Shown in pieces: positions 5,212-5,838 of a stretch of 5,838 bases of DNA. The position numbers and the translations under genes are program-made. Positions within the stretch are counted from its first letter, which is position 1, and the number at the start of each line of letters is the position of its first letter. The DNA comes from an uncultured Collinsella sp. (GTDB taxonomy: Bacteria; Actinomycetota; Coriobacteriia; Coriobacteriales; Coriobacteriaceae): positions 1 through 5,838 of the forward strand of contig USCN01000090.1 of assembly GCA_900553165.1 (NCBI GenBank). Reading direction: 5' to 3'. Below the pieces are notes generated by a model, which saw only the letters and a list, made by a program, of their open reading frames with translations, was not told where the DNA came from and did no database searches.

Positions 5212-5838
5212 TTAGGAACGGGTTGCGGCGAGCACCTGCGCAGCCTTTTCACGCGCCCACGCATCGATGTCGCGAAGCTGCTCAAACGAATCGACCACCT
5301 GCATATCGTGGGCGTCCATGCAGGATTCCACAATGCGATCGATATCGGTAAAGCTGCAGCCATCGTGCAGGAAGGCATCGACGGCGACCTCGTTGGCGGC
5401 ATTGAGCACGCACGGCATGGTGCCACCCGTCTTGCCGGCACGCTCGGCCAGTGCCAGACAGCGGAAGGTATCCATGTCGGCAGCATCAAACGTGAGCTGC
5501 CCCAGCTCGCGAAAATCGATACGAGGCGCCGGAGTATCCCAACGCTCGGGATACGAGAACGCGAACTGGATGGGAATACGCATGTCGGATGCACCGAGAT
5601 GCGCCATCACGGAGCCGTCGGCGAACTCGACCATAGAGTGAATCTTGGACTGACGCTGCACGACCACGTTAATGAAATCGAGGTCGCAGTTAAACAGATG
5701 CATGGCCTCAATGCGCTCCAGGCCCTTGTTCATGAGGGTGGCGGAGTCAATGGTGATCTTGGCCCCCATGTTCCAGTTGGGGTGCTTGAGGGCATCCGCC
5801 TTGGTCTTACCGCGCAGCTCCTCGGTCCTCATCCCGAA
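5212..5838 (-). CDS. dxr: 1-deoxy-D-xylulose 5-phosphate reductoisomerase, C-terminal part (cut by window end)
   Basis: Dxr (IspC) isomerises and reduces DXP to methylerythritol 4-phosphate with NADPH and a divalent metal, the committing step of the MEP pathway; it is the target of fosmidomycin. Only the last 208 residues are here; the frame is open to the window edge, so the N-terminal NADPH-binding domain and true start lie outside. Seen: HPNWNMGAKITIDSATLMNK, whose serine, asparagine and lysine match E. coli S222, N227 and K228, followed by the glutamate matching metal ligand E231 (NKGLE); VEFADGSVMAHLG; FAFSYPERW; and the C-terminal VLNAANEVAVDAF segment leading into the helical tail. An ATG at 5832 falls inside the conserved region (FGMRTEELRGKT) and is not a start. 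First visible gene of the operon with rseP, ispG and proS. Confidence 0.96.
   Translation of the reverse strand, partial: FGMRTEELRGKTKADALKHPNWNMGAKITIDSATLMNKGLERIEAMHLFNCDLDFINVVVQRQSKIHSMVEFADGSVMAHLGASDMRIPIQFAFSYPERWDTPAPRIDFRELGQLTFDAADMDTFRCLALAERAGKTGGTMPCVLNAANEVAVDAFLHDGCSFTDIDRIVESCMDAHDMQVVDSFEQLRDIDAWAREKAAQVLAATRS

Noticed and set aside
5832..5832. ATG at 5832 as the dxr start
   Set aside because: It is inside a conserved part of Dxr, and the frame stays open to the window edge, so the gene is truncated by the window.

Overview
The window looks like ordinary chromosome from a moderately high-GC actinobacterium. The best guess is the class Coriobacteriia, in the Collinsella/Olsenella range. 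This rests on base composition, on the dxr–site-2 protease–ispG order (the same order as dxr–rip1–gcpE in mycobacteria), and on protein features; it is an inference from memory, not from a search. I see no mobile element, CRISPR array, rRNA or tRNA gene.

Layout. Positions 1-69 are a leader with a perfect 10-bp inverted repeat and a Shine-Dalgarno site. Next is a single plus-strand gene (70-834) for a phosphotransferase of the aminoglycoside/choline kinase fold, substrate unknown. Positions 835-1006 are a convergent intergenic region with two separate hairpin terminators, one for each direction. The rest is a tightly packed minus-strand operon, transcribed from right to left: dxr (cut by the window end, stop at 5212), an RseP/Rip1-type intramembrane protease (5186-3825), ispG (3811-2729) and proS (2728-1007).

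How the genes work together. Dxr and IspG are the second and the sixth enzymes of the MEP route to isoprenoid precursors. The membrane protease and prolyl-tRNA synthetase are co-transcribed with them but have different jobs. Coupling is tight: the ispG ribosome site starts inside the protease stop codon, and the proS ribosome site is formed by the last Glu-Glu codons of ispG, whose stop codon directly abuts the proS ATG.

Most notable points. (1) The protease has about 100 extra residues between its HExxH helix and second membrane helix, including a segment that reads like a winged-helix domain and is predicted to be cytoplasmic. (2) The two convergent terminators each contain one non-Watson-Crick pair that is a G·U wobble only in the RNA of the gene it serves. 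(3) ispG probably starts at a TTG, far downstream of the longest open frame. No clearly new multi-gene system is visible; the core of the window is housekeeping.
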